DNA of 40,344 nt from the NCBI GenBank assembly GCA_964498075.1, contig CAZCGA010000048.1:1-40344 (forward strand). The letters run 5' to 3'. This document shows, piece by piece, positions 16,261-24,536 of this stretch. Numbering within the stretch: position 1 is the stretch's first letter; the number at the start of each line of letters is the position of its first letter. Under the pieces are notes generated by a model. The model was not told the DNA's origin, did no database searches, and saw nothing but the letters and a program-made list of their open reading frames with translations. Origin of the DNA: CAZCGA01 sp964498075. GTDB taxonomy: Bacteria > Desulfobacterota > Binatia > HRBIN30. Made by a program: the position numbers and the translations under genes.

Positions 16261-17553
16261 ATGATCGAGCGGGGTGGTGGCGTGGATTCTTGGCAAGGAC
16301 GGGTGGCGGGGCTGGTTGTAGTGATCTTGCTTTCCGCGTCGTTTGGCCAAGCTGCAGCTGCGGCTACCGTGAGCATCGTGCCCGCCAGTTCCTCCATCGC
16401 CACGGTCGGCGGTACTACCGACGTCTTCCTTCAGATCGACAACGCATCCGGTGTTTCATCTTTCGATTTCACCATCACCTTTGACCAGACGGTCGTCTCG
16501 GCCATGACACTCAGCGACGTCATGCCCACGGCGTTTACGGCCGGATGCGTCTTCCCCATGGCCCCGGGGGGCACGACGCCAACTCCGACCCCGACTGTAA
16601 ACCAACTGAAGGTCGGGTTCTTCTGCCCGTCGGCTCTGAGTGGGGAAGGTGATTTGGTGAAGATCACGTTTCACGCGGTCGGCAACGGTTCGACCACCCT
16701 GCAAATCTCCACCTGCAGTCTGCAAGAGAGCCCGTGTGGAGGCGTGGGAAACGGCAGCATCGTCGTCGGGCCAACACCCACTCCAAGCTCTACGAGCGTT
16801 CCAACCAATACGCCCAGTCAAACTCCCACCGGTACGAGTCCGCCAACGGCAACGCAGACGACCGCAGCGACCAGCACCGCTACGAGCAGTCCAACGTCCA
16901 CGAGGACGATTACGCCGAGTGCGACCCCGAGTGGAACAACGGGCGCAACTGCCACGAATACACCCACGACGATCCCAACCAGCACCGGTACCTCGACTCC
17001 GACACGCACCAATACGCCCACCGCGACCAACACCGGCACGGTGCCTCCTTCCGCAACGCCGACGATGACGCCGACGATCACCGCGTCGGCGACAGCGTCA
17101 AGAACCCCGACGGCGACGTTGACGACAACCCCGACCGCAACCGCCACCAGTGTGGTTCCCGTTATTACCGGAGGAGCCACGGAGGGTTCGACGCGGATCA
17201 TCGGGCGCGGCGCCCGGAATATTCCGTCGCCCCTCCTACAAATCTGTGGCGTGGGTTCGAACGGTGTGGCCGACGGGTGTACGGGCGACGACGAACTGCT
17301 CGGCAGTGGCGGCACCGACGGAGCGGGGAACTTTACCGACGGGTCGGGTGCCATCAACATCAATCGGGAACTCGTCGCCGGTGAACGGATCTTTGCGGCG
17401 GATCGGCGTCCGAATGGACGAACCGGTCCGCCAGTTGTAGTGCAGGCGGCGCCCCAGATCCCCGATCTGAGCGTTTGGGGCGCTGTGGTACTCGCAGCAG
17501 CTCTGCTGGCGGTCGTTGTGCTACGAACGCAGACCGCACGTCGGCGGTTGTAG
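16261..17553 (+). CDS. Cohesin-domain surface protein with IPTLxxWG-type sorting signal
   Basis: Predicted exosortase-anchored protein of 430 aa. Signal peptide (hydrophobic core about 15-35), cohesin-like beta-sandwich (36-168, with 'VSSFDFTITFDQTVVSAM' and 'GEGDLVKITFHAVG'), a Thr-Pro/Ser linker (170-297), and a small Gly/Asp-rich domain (298-395, 'GCTGDDELLGSGGTDGAGNF') resembling Ig-like or repeat domains of sorted proteins. It ends in a classic signal: 'QIPDLSVWGAVVLAAALL', then 'RTQTARRRL'. 'IPDLSVWG' is very near the IPTLxxWG motif recognised by exosortase H, which ties it to xrtH 12 kb upstream. A 'TTPTPTPT' insertion inside the cohesin domain is odd and may be a loop. As the only anchored cohesin seen here, it could receive the dockerin proteins nearby (inferred). 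An alternative start is GTG 16282. Confidence 0.88.
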   Translation: MIERGGGVDSWQGRVAGLVVVILLSASFGQAAAAATVSIVPASSSIATVGGTTDVFLQIDNASGVSSFDFTITFDQTVVSAMTLSDVMPTAFTAGCVFPMAPGGTTPTPTPTVNQLKVGFFCPSALSGEGDLVKITFHAVGNGSTTLQISTCSLQESPCGGVGNGSIVVGPTPTPSSTSVPTNTPSQTPTGTSPPTATQTTAATSTATSSPTSTRTITPSATPSGTTGATATNTPTTIPTSTGTSTPTRTNTPTATNTGTVPPSATPTMTPTITASATASRTPTATLTTTPTATATSVVPVITGGATEGSTRIIGRGARNIPSPLLQICGVGSNGVADGCTGDDELLGSGGTDGAGNFTDGSGAININRELVAGERIFAADRRPNGRTGPPVVVQAAPQIPDLSVWGAVVLAAALLAVVVLRTQTARRRL

Positions 17554-17585
17554 ACGGCGACGGTCTTTCTTCTCCAGTACCGGAG

Positions 17586-18722
17586 CTACAGAGTCCTCAA
17601 GCTTCGCTGCAGCGCGGCGTAGAGCTGTTGCACACTTGCGGCGGCGATCACGACGTCGCAGTGCTGCTGATAGGTGCGCATGGTGCTGTCGCCGGCGTTC
17701 CATCGCTCCGGAAGCTCCGGATTCAGCCAGATGACCTGCTGGACACTACCGTGCATCCGGCCGACCACCTCAGCGCGTGGTGGTCGTCGGTTGTTGCGCG
17801 CGTCCCCGAGAATGAGCAGGAGCGTATTGCGCGTCAGCAAGGACTCATGTCGCTCCCAAAACCGGACGAGTACGTTGCCGAGGTCGGAGCGTGCGTAGCG
17901 GTCGAGGTGCTCGTGCGGGACGAACACGCCGGACTCGATCGACACCTCGACAGGCCGATCGACGTAGGCAAAGAGCCGGAGTCGCCGAAAGAATGCGTGG
18001 GCGGGCGCGAGCAGGGCGAGCATGAACCTGCTCGCGGTAGCAACGGAATACGAGTAGTCACACAAGGCCACGAGGTCAGGTCGTCCGGGCCGCCGCTGTC
18101 GGAACGCAGGATCGATCGGCGTGCCTCCTTTGCTGATTGATCGGCGAATGGTGCGGCGGACATCCAGGCGGCCGCGTCGTGCCGTCCGCTGACGCCGGAG
18201 CAGGTACGCACGGAACCGTTGCGCGAGCTCTGCCATGAGCGCCGTGCACGCTTCGATCTCGGGGGGCGACATTTCATGGAACGGCTTGGTCAGCAAGGCA
18301 CGATTCCGAGCCAACCGCTGCCTGCCTTCTCCGGGTTGCTCGGCTTTGGCTGTCTCGCTGCGCTGTCGATCCGCGGCTTCCTTGGGCTGCGGCTCCTGTT
18401 CGGGCCGTTCCCTCAGCTGGCTGGGAGAAAGAGAACCCTCCGAGCCGCCTGAGCCCCGCCCGGCCCCTTGCGGGGTAGGCTGCCGGGGCCCCTGCTTGCC
18501 GCGCTGGCGCCCGGCCACGGCGAAGAAACGATCGAACACCGCGTCGAACACGGGACGATCGGCCTCGTCCTTGATCAGCGTTGCAGCCAGAGCTTCGCGC
18601 AGACCAGCGCGCTCGATGCCGACGGCGCTCACCGCGCGCATCGCGTCGAGCGCTTCGGCCACCGTGATCGGCAAGCCGGCATCACGCAGAGAATCGATGA
18701 AGGCGAGTAGACGCGCTTTCAC
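17586..18722 (-). CDS. VWA domain protein, CoxE-like
   Basis: Cytoplasmic protein of 378 aa. The N-terminal helical part ('LLAFIDSLRDAGLPITVAEA') is typical of CoxE-type proteins, followed by a charged low-complexity region (about 75-140) and a von Willebrand A domain. The MIDAS metal-binding motif DxSxS is at residues 222-226 ('CDYSYSV'). Proteins of this type pair with a MoxR AAA+ ATPase and help mature or insert metal cofactors into target enzymes. The MoxR gene lies 28 bp upstream on the same strand, supporting one transcript. The target enzyme is not evident in this window. The gene is convergent with the cohesin sorting-signal gene, 32 bp apart. Confidence 0.88.
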   Translation of the reverse strand: MKARLLAFIDSLRDAGLPITVAEALDAMRAVSAVGIERAGLREALAATLIKDEADRPVFDAVFDRFFAVAGRQRGKQGPRQPTPQGAGRGSGGSEGSLSPSQLRERPEQEPQPKEAADRQRSETAKAEQPGEGRQRLARNRALLTKPFHEMSPPEIEACTALMAELAQRFRAYLLRRQRTARRGRLDVRRTIRRSISKGGTPIDPAFRQRRPGRPDLVALCDYSYSVATASRFMLALLAPAHAFFRRLRLFAYVDRPVEVSIESGVFVPHEHLDRYARSDLGNVLVRFWERHESLLTRNTLLLILGDARNNRRPPRAEVVGRMHGSVQQVIWLNPELPERWNAGDSTMRTYQQHCDVVIAAASVQQLYAALQRSLRTL

Positions 18723-18750
18723 ACTGAGGAACCGAGCTTCGCGGACGTCG

Positions 18751-19649
18751 CTACGATGCGTGCCGTGCGCTGGCTGCGACCATAGAGGAGAGCTTGGCTT
18801 CTGCCTTGCGGAGGTCGTCTTCGTGCTTGAGGATCAGGTTGAGCGTTTGGCGCACGGTCGGCGTATCGAGCTCTTTGATCCCCAACACTCGCAGCGCCCG
18901 CGCCCAATCGGGCGCTTCCGCGATGCTCGGTGCCTTCCGGAGGTCCAGCTTGCGCAAGCCGTCGACGAAGCGCGCGACCTGGTCGCGCAGACGGGCATCC
19001 AGCTCAGGAACCTTGAGGCCAATGATCTCGCGTTCGATATCCACGCCAGGGAAGTCCAGGTAGAGATACAGGCAACGGCGCTTCAGGGCCTCCGACAGCT
19101 CACGGCTCCGATTTGACGTCAGGACGACAGCCGGGCGGTGGCGTGCCGTCACCGTGCCGATTTCGGGGATCGTGACTTGAAACTCACTGAGGACTTCCAG
19201 CAGGAAGGCTTCAAATTCCTCGTCCGCCTTGTCGACCTCGTCGATCAGGAGCACTATCTTGCGCGGTGCGGTGATGGCGTGTAGAAGCGGCCGTTCGAAG
19301 AGGTACTCGCGCGAGAAGATGTGCTGTGTGACCTCCGCCCAGTCGAGGTCGTGCGTCCGGTCCGCCTGGATACGCAACAGCTGCTTCTGATAGTTCCACT
19401 CGTAGAGGGCCTTGGCTTCATCTAATCCTTCGTAGCACTGTAGGCGCACGAGATCGGTCTGCAGGGTCGTCGCGAGCACCTTGCCGATCTCGGTCTTGCC
19501 GGCGCCTGCTGGGCCTTCTATGAGTAGAGGCTTCTCGATCGCCAGGGCGAGATAGAGAACCGTCTCGACTCGCGGTGTGGTGAGATAGCGCGCGCCCGCT
19601 GCAGCCCTTCCCGCACCAGCTCTCGAGTCACTGGGACCGAAGCGATCAT
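18751..19649 (-). CDS. MoxR-family AAA+ ATPase (apparent frameshift near the N-terminus)
   Basis: AAA+ ATPase of the MoxR family, partner of the adjacent VWA protein. Visible motifs: Walker A 'GPAGAGKTEIGK', Walker B 'KIVLLIDEVDKAD', sensor 1 'VVLTSNRSREL' and 'ALKRRCLYLYLDFP'. The expected start is the ATG at 19649, whose ATGA overlaps the stop of the upstream gene. From it the sequence reads 'MIASVPVTRELVREGLQRAR', as expected for this family. To continue into 'YLTTPRVETVLYLAL' the reading frame must shift at a (GC)4 run at 19588-19595; removing one GC restores one continuous protein. In the sequence as given, the main frame has no start codon between the frameshift and the Walker A motif. 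This is either a sequencing or assembly error or a real inactivating change. Confidence 0.8.
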
Positions 19650-20005
19650 GCCGGTTCCGCCGCTCCCATTGGCCGGACGCGCCGCAACGCTTGTGGGTCG
19701 AGTAGCGGCGTGAGAACCAAAAGGGCGAACCCGATCGCCAGTCCGCCAGCAACGTCGATCGGGCTTTCCGATTCGTAGGGGCGAAAGTCAATCACCCGCG
19801 CCAGGCGCGGGTCAGGCCGTGCAGTGTGCATCCACAGTCCTGCCAGAGCGTTGAAAAGTCCCGATGCCAGGATCAGCAGGAGGAGAACCGCTGCCCGTCG
19901 ACGACCCAGAAGAGGGGCGCAAGAGCGAGGTAGTAGAATGTGGGGTAACCCAGATGCCCACGTCGCGATCCAGTCGAATACGGCGTACCCGGCGACAAAC
20001 TCCAT
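19646..20005 (-). CDS. Small membrane protein upstream of moxR
   Basis: Protein of 119 aa with about three hydrophobic segments (roughly residues 3-25, 38-60 and 83-103) and no family I recognise. Its stop codon overlaps the start of the MoxR gene in an ATGA arrangement, so it is the first gene of a likely three-gene unit with MoxR and the VWA protein. It may be the membrane platform or target of that chaperone pair, which is inferred from position only. Confidence 0.65.
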   Translation of the reverse strand: MEFVAGYAVFDWIATWASGLPHILLPRSCAPLLGRRRAAVLLLLILASGLFNALAGLWMHTARPDPRLARVIDFRPYESESPIDVAGGLAIGFALLVLTPLLDPQALRRVRPMGAAEPA

Positions 20006-20085
20006 CCGGCGACGGTAGTAGCACTAACCGCGCATCGCGAGTGATGGAGGTTACCGTCGGTAACGTCCGCGAGGGGACGACGCGC

Positions 20086-21183
20086 TCAACCGTGCGCAGG
20101 CGTGCGAGCGCTCAGCACACACGCCGCCGGTTCTTCGCGCAGCGACACGCCGGCTTCGGCGAGTATCCGGCCGAGATGCTGGATGCTGATCTTGCGGACG
20201 ACGTGATGGCGGATGAGTGCGGCACGGAGCGTGCGGAGAGACCACCGTGTCCCGGGGCTCCCCAGGTGCTTCGGTTCCATCCGCGCGTGCCGCGCTATGG
20301 CTGACCGAACTTCCGGCGTGAAGACGATGGGATGCGACGACCGGCGCGCCATCTGCAGGCCGAGAATGCCGTGCCTCTGGAAGCGCTGCAGCCAGCGTCG
20401 CACACAGCTGCGCCCGACACCTAACGCCGTGGCGGTCTCCAACTCGCTCAGCCCACGGCTCTTCGCTAGGACGATACGCGCGCGCCGCGCGACTTCCGGG
20501 CGCGCGTCGTGTGCTAGTACTTCCAGCCCTCGACGTACGTCGTCGCTTACGAGAGGCACCGACTCGTCGCCGCGCCGCCAGTATGCTTCCGGCAGCGGCA
20601 GCCCACGCAGGAGCTGGCGCAGCCCTTCCACGCTCATCTCTGGCGTAATGCTGCGACGCAGGATGTGCGCACGCAACCGGCGAAGCGACCAGTGGCTAAT
20701 CGGCTCACCGACATCAATCGGCGATGCCATGGCCAACCGCGCGACGCGGTCCCGAACCGCATCATCAAAGCGCCGCTTCCGGCTCTTGCCGGTCGAGCCA
20801 TGTATCAGGCCGCGCAAGCCGTCCTTTTCAAACCGCATGAGCCAGCGTCGTACCGTTGCCCGATCGACATCGAGGACGTTGGCAATCTCGCTCAGCGGGC
20901 GGCGCTCATGCTTCGCAAGCACAATACGGGCGTGCCGACTCAGACTCGGGCTCCCTTCACTGGCGATCCAGTGCAGCTCGGCCAACACTTCCTCGGATAA
21001 CGCTGGCGCGAGACCGCGGTCGATCTCGGCGCCACTTAGCACAGGTGCCGCCTCGGGCGAGGCCTCGAAGCGTGGTTTCAGAGACAAATGCTCTGGGGAA
21101 ACAACGGGATCCTTGTGCAGAATGACGGTGGCGCCTGGGGTCAGACTGCGTTCCATTCTCTCCGCTCCAGAGTCCACATGCAT
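20086..21183 (-). CDS. Tandem helix-turn-helix protein related to IS630-type transposase DNA-binding domains
   Basis: Cytoplasmic protein of 365 aa made of two similar modules. Each begins with 'ARIVLAK', continues with an HTH ('LSEIANVLDVDRATVRRWLMRF' in module 1, 'ELETATALGVGRSCVRRWLQRF' in module 2), then a linker with 'GLRGL' or 'GILGL', a second helical domain with 'W-SLR-LRA', and ends near 'LRQLLRG' or 'LGRILAEAG'. These match the N-terminal DNA-binding part of IS630/Tc1-type transposases, but no DDE catalytic domain follows either module. A domesticated transposase acting as a DNA-binding regulator is likely. I chose ATG 21183, which has GAGGAG 10 bases upstream, over the TTG at 21216. 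No terminal inverted repeats were seen around it. Confidence 0.75.
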   Translation of the reverse strand: MHVDSGAERMERSLTPGATVILHKDPVVSPEHLSLKPRFEASPEAAPVLSGAEIDRGLAPALSEEVLAELHWIASEGSPSLSRHARIVLAKHERRPLSEIANVLDVDRATVRRWLMRFEKDGLRGLIHGSTGKSRKRRFDDAVRDRVARLAMASPIDVGEPISHWSLRRLRAHILRRSITPEMSVEGLRQLLRGLPLPEAYWRRGDESVPLVSDDVRRGLEVLAHDARPEVARRARIVLAKSRGLSELETATALGVGRSCVRRWLQRFQRHGILGLQMARRSSHPIVFTPEVRSAIARHARMEPKHLGSPGTRWSLRTLRAALIRHHVVRKISIQHLGRILAEAGVSLREEPAACVLSARTPAHG

Positions 21184-21216
21184 TTCTCTTTTACTCCTCT
21201 CTGAGCCCAACCGCAA

Positions 21217-21508
21217 TAATCGGCTACCGATTCAGTTCAAGGAGCCTCCGTGGGAAGACACCTGCATCCCACTCCTCCCAAAAGCACCCAACTCGGCAGC
21301 AACACCTATGCCAAGATCCTTCCTCGACCGTGGCTGCTGTAGGACGTGGATTCGGATGACATTCTGTCTCGCCTTCGAGACAGAGGCTTCACGAGAGTGG
21401 CAACTGCTACGACCAGCTATGGTCGCATCGGAGCGACCCCAATGAGCGAGCCGGCTGCAGGGTGCACGACGAACCGATCGCGCTGCTAGCCCGCGGGCAG
21501 CGTTGCGA
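21217..21508. other. Intergenic region without recognised features
   Basis: Frames here have no recognisable domain. I see no strong hairpin or promoter. Confidence 0.4.
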
Positions 21509-22201
21509 TCAACGCGGCCCGCCGCTCCGCTCCATTTTCTCGACGAGACTGACGGTGCGGTCAGCAGCGCGCATTGCCGCCTCACTGCTCTCGGCGGCAT
21601 GGTCCGCGGCCAGCGCCGCGCGTTCGGCTGCTGCCTCGATGCGTGCGACCAAGGCTTCGGTGAGCCCACCCCCGGACGACTGCTCCGCCGGTGCCGGTGG
21701 GGGCGCGGCGGGTGCGCTGGGTGCAGCGGACTCGGCGGCATCGCCTACCATTGGGGGCGGTGCTGGCGGCGGTGTTTGACGTGCCTCAAGAATCACTTCG
21801 ATTAGATGTTTCTTCGCGGGCGGGATCTCGCCTCGCGACTTGAGCACGCCGAAGTTGGCCATAGCCGGGGAGAGGTAGACATGTCCGAAGTCGGCTTCGA
21901 GGTTACGGCGTAGGTAGTAGAGCCGCACCTCATACGCCTGCCACGGCCACTCTGGCTCGATCTCCTGCGTCTCGGCGTAGTCGGGAAGGCCGTACACGTT
22001 GAGGGATTCGCGCAGGTCACTGATGTTCCGCGTGGCTTCGCGTTCCACTGCCGGCATCGTGATTTCGCTCGGCTCGCCGACTTCGACGATGTACGGCCGG
22101 TTTGGGGGTGTCTCTCGGCGGACATCGCCGCGGGTGCCGCCTGGGACGGCCGCAGTGCAGACGGTTGCCGCGGCAAACATGACCAGCATTCTTCGAGTCA
22201 T
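21509..22201 (-). CDS. Secreted protein with C-terminal coiled coil, unknown function
   Basis: Predicted exported protein of 230 aa. It has a signal peptide ('MLVMFAAATVCTAAVPGG'), a conserved-looking middle region ('ISDLRESLNVYGLPDYAE', 'WQAYEVRLYYLRRNLEADFG', 'VYLSPAMANFGVLKSRGEIP'), a Pro/Ala linker, and an Ala/Glu-rich C-terminal helix (about 180-225) likely to form a coiled coil. I do not recognise the family. ATG 22201 was chosen because GGGAG lies 8 bases upstream and it begins a normal signal peptide; longer forms would bury that peptide. It is 91 bp downstream of the MATE gene and may be co-transcribed with it. Confidence 0.7.
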   Translation of the reverse strand: MTRRMLVMFAAATVCTAAVPGGTRGDVRRETPPNRPYIVEVGEPSEITMPAVEREATRNISDLRESLNVYGLPDYAETQEIEPEWPWQAYEVRLYYLRRNLEADFGHVYLSPAMANFGVLKSRGEIPPAKKHLIEVILEARQTPPPAPPPMVGDAAESAAPSAPAAPPPAPAEQSSGGGLTEALVARIEAAAERAALAADHAAESSEAAMRAADRTVSLVEKMERSGGPR

Positions 22202-22292
22202 CGCGTGTCTCCCGCACATGCGTTGCGGAGGGTAAGGGACGAGGGGCACCTCGTCAAGCGCAATTTCATGCACCTTCGCGCAGCGCCGGGTG

Positions 22293-23681
22293 TCACACCG
22301 CGACGTGTTTCCAACGTCCACTGTAAAAGCGCCACCCCTTGAGGCCGGCACGCGCCGCGTAGTCGCCTACCAGTGCGAACCACACCCACGGAAGGCTAAG
22401 GTGCAAGGTGATTGCCGCGACGTACGCGAACGCGAGACGGCATCCATAGAAGCCAACAAAGACCGCGACTAGCGGAAAGCGCGTGTCCCCAGCCCCACGC
22501 AACGCCCCTCCGAGAGTGAAGTCCATTCCCATCAGTGGTTGTGCCGCGGCCAGCGTGCGGATGAACGAGACCGCATCGGTGACCACCGCGGGGTCATCAA
22601 CGAACAGCGCGGCAATCGGACGGGCGGCCAGAAAGATGACGATGCCACATGCCGACATGAGATACATCGCCAGACGATTTGATTCCCATCCGCTGCGCTC
22701 GGCAACATCCGGTCGGTGGGCCCCGAGGTTCTGGCCGACGAGCGCCGCGGCAGCCGCGGCGAAACCAAAACCGGGAAGGAACGACAATGCCAGAATGCGA
22801 ACGCCGATGAAGTATGCCGCCACCGCGCTGGTCCCGTAACGCGCCGCGAACACGAGGTAGAAGAAGAATCCAATCTGCATCAGCATCTGCTCGCCCGCAG
22901 CCGGATAGCCGATCGCCAACACACGGCGGATCGTGGCCACCTGCGGCCGAAAGTGTTGGCGTGTCAGACCCAGCACTAGACGACCGCGCCCGAGCAATAC
23001 CAACCCCATCACCGTGCCGCTCGTAAACGCCAGCGTGGTGGCCAAAGCCGAGCCGCGTACCCCGAGCGCTGGAAAACCCAGCTTGCCGAAGATCAGCACG
23101 TAGTTGCTGATCACATTGATGACGTTGACGGTGATGCCGATGAAGAGCGGGGTGCGCGTATCACCCGCGCCACGCAGGGCGGAGCCGAGGACGAACAGCA
23201 CGGCCGATTGGGGAATCGACAACATGACCAACCGGACAAAGCCGCTGCCGTGCGCGACCACGGCTGCGTCGACGCCGAACAGAGCGACCAACTGTGGTGC
23301 GAATACGATGACCGGAATGATGCAGCCGACCGAGAGCCCGAAGGCCGCAATGATCGATTGGCCGAGCACACGCTCGGCCGCACGAGGCTCTCGCGCCCCG
23401 ACGTGGCGCGCCACCAACACCAGCGTGCCTGTGCCCACCGCCGTCATCGCGACACTGACCGCCGACAGAATCTGCGCCCCGACGCCGACGGCGGCAACCG
23501 CCGCAGCACCAAGGCGACCGACCATCAACGTGTCAATCAGACCGACCAGCGACTCCAGCAGGAGGGTGATGATGACCGGCCAGGCGAGCGCCCAAATGAT
23601 CCGGACGAGATCAGCCCGCTGCTGCCCGAGAGCTTCGGCGGGTCGAGCCGTCCACGCGTATGAGGGTGGGTCACCTTCCAT
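22293..23681 (-). CDS. MATE-family efflux transporter
   Basis: Inner-membrane multidrug/toxin extrusion protein of 462 aa, the usual length, with about 12 hydrophobic segments in two homologous halves. Typical MATE sequences are visible: 'WPVIITLLLESLVGLIDTLM', 'VGRLGAAAVAAVGVGAQI' and 'GALRGAGDTRFPL' in the second half, mirrored by 'SALRGAGDTRTPLFIG' in the first. MATE proteins export cationic or toxic compounds in exchange for Na+ or H+. The coupling ion cannot be told from the sequence. No neighbour indicates the substrate. Confidence 0.9.
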   Translation of the reverse strand: MEGDPPSYAWTARPAEALGQQRADLVRIIWALAWPVIITLLLESLVGLIDTLMVGRLGAAAVAAVGVGAQILSAVSVAMTAVGTGTLVLVARHVGAREPRAAERVLGQSIIAAFGLSVGCIIPVIVFAPQLVALFGVDAAVVAHGSGFVRLVMLSIPQSAVLFVLGSALRGAGDTRTPLFIGITVNVINVISNYVLIFGKLGFPALGVRGSALATTLAFTSGTVMGLVLLGRGRLVLGLTRQHFRPQVATIRRVLAIGYPAAGEQMLMQIGFFFYLVFAARYGTSAVAAYFIGVRILALSFLPGFGFAAAAAALVGQNLGAHRPDVAERSGWESNRLAMYLMSACGIVIFLAARPIAALFVDDPAVVTDAVSFIRTLAAAQPLMGMDFTLGGALRGAGDTRFPLVAVFVGFYGCRLAFAYVAAITLHLSLPWVWFALVGDYAARAGLKGWRFYSGRWKHVAV

Positions 23682-24009
23682 TTCGGGATCGTCAGGTCAT
23701 CGGATTCGCCGACTCAAGTCAAGGTAGCTGCGTGCGTGCTTCGTCCGGATTCCATCCTGCGACCCGGTCAGTATAATGCTGATACCCGAACGCGGAACTG
23801 CACATGCGCCGTCGAGCCCTGGTATTGATGTTGGCACCCATGACGTTGCTCCTGGTGGCAGCCGCGGCCGATTCGCCGACCAGCACCACCGATGTGATTC
23901 TCTGCCTGCGGCCGCCGTTCAGCCGCGACCTCATGCGCGCCTTCGCCGGCGAGGTCATGCCGGCATTCCGGGGCGGCGGGAGCGCAGGATCTGCAACCGA
24001 AGGAGCACC
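23682..24009. other. Divergent intergenic region upstream of the dCTP-deaminase gene
   Basis: Lies between the minus-strand MATE gene and the plus-strand deaminase gene. It contains a perfect TATAAT at 23772-23777 and a possible small secreted protein frame (23804-24013). Confidence 0.4.
23750..23777 (+). promoter_or_regulatory. Possible sigma-70 promoter
   Basis: TATAAT at 23772-23777 matches the -10 consensus exactly. The best -35 is a poor TTCCAT (23750-23755) with a 16-base spacer. It lies 26 bp before the small frame and about 230 bp before the deaminase start. Confidence 0.4.
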
Positions 24010-24013
24010 ATGA
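23804..24013 (+). CDS. Possible small exported protein (69 aa)
   Basis: Begins 'MRRRALVLMLAPMTLLLVAA', a plausible signal peptide, followed by about 45 polar residues of no known family. It is preceded by a TATAAT and its stop overlaps the deaminase ATG (ATGA), as in coupled genes. No homology is recognised and the ribosome-binding site is poor, so it could equally be a chance frame in a leader. Confidence 0.4.
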   Translation: MRRRALVLMLAPMTLLLVAAAADSPTSTTDVILCLRPPFSRDLMRAFAGEVMPAFRGGGSAGSATEGAP

Positions 24014-24519
24014 TACTCACCCACGACGTCATCCTCCGCGCGATCGCCGAGGGCCAGATCGTGATCGATCCGCTCTCGCTCGATCAGGTCGGCCCGGCAT
24101 CGATCGACTTGCACCTCGGTGACGAGATCCGCGTCATGAACGACGGCCCACCGGTGATCGACGTGGTGGACGACGCCGATTACCGCACCGTCACCCAGGT
24201 GCGCCGGCTCGACGCGCCGTACCTGCTGCACCCCGGGGAAACCATCCACGGCATCACGCGCGAGCGCATTCGCCTGCCGGGAAATGTCGGTGGCTGGCTC
24301 GAAGGCCGCAGCCGGTTTGCGCGCCTCGGTTTGATGATTCACGTGACCTCCGGCTTCGTGGCCCCCGGGGTGAACAACCGCCAGGTATTGGAGATGTCCA
24401 ACGTGGCCGGCCGCCCGCTCGCCATCCACGCCGGCGTACGCCTGTGTCAGTTGGTGCTGCAGCGCGCCGAAGGCAGCGCGATCTACTCCGGACGCTTCGC
24501 GCAGCAGGACCGATTGTAA
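24010..24519 (+). CDS. dcd: dCTP deaminase / dUTPase family protein
   Basis: Protein of 169 aa of the dCTP deaminase-dUTPase superfamily, which forms dUTP (or dUMP) from dCTP for dTMP synthesis. Visible family features: 'PASIDLHLGDEIRV' near the N-terminus, the active-site segment 'LEGRSRFARLGLMIHVTSGF' and 'QVLEMSN' with the expected catalytic Glu, and a C-terminal 'YSGRFAQQ' that would close over the nucleotide. The normal 'DPG' after 'GF(I/V)' is 'APG', followed by 'VNNRQ', marking a divergent subgroup. Activity is therefore likely but not certain. ATG 24010 has AAGGAGC 5 bases upstream. It is 17 bp from the GH38 gene. Confidence 0.85.
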   Translation: MILTHDVILRAIAEGQIVIDPLSLDQVGPASIDLHLGDEIRVMNDGPPVIDVVDDADYRTVTQVRRLDAPYLLHPGETIHGITRERIRLPGNVGGWLEGRSRFARLGLMIHVTSGFVAPGVNNRQVLEMSNVAGRPLAIHAGVRLCQLVLQRAEGSAIYSGRFAQQDRL

Positions 24520-24536
24520 GCGCACGGAGCTCGCCG

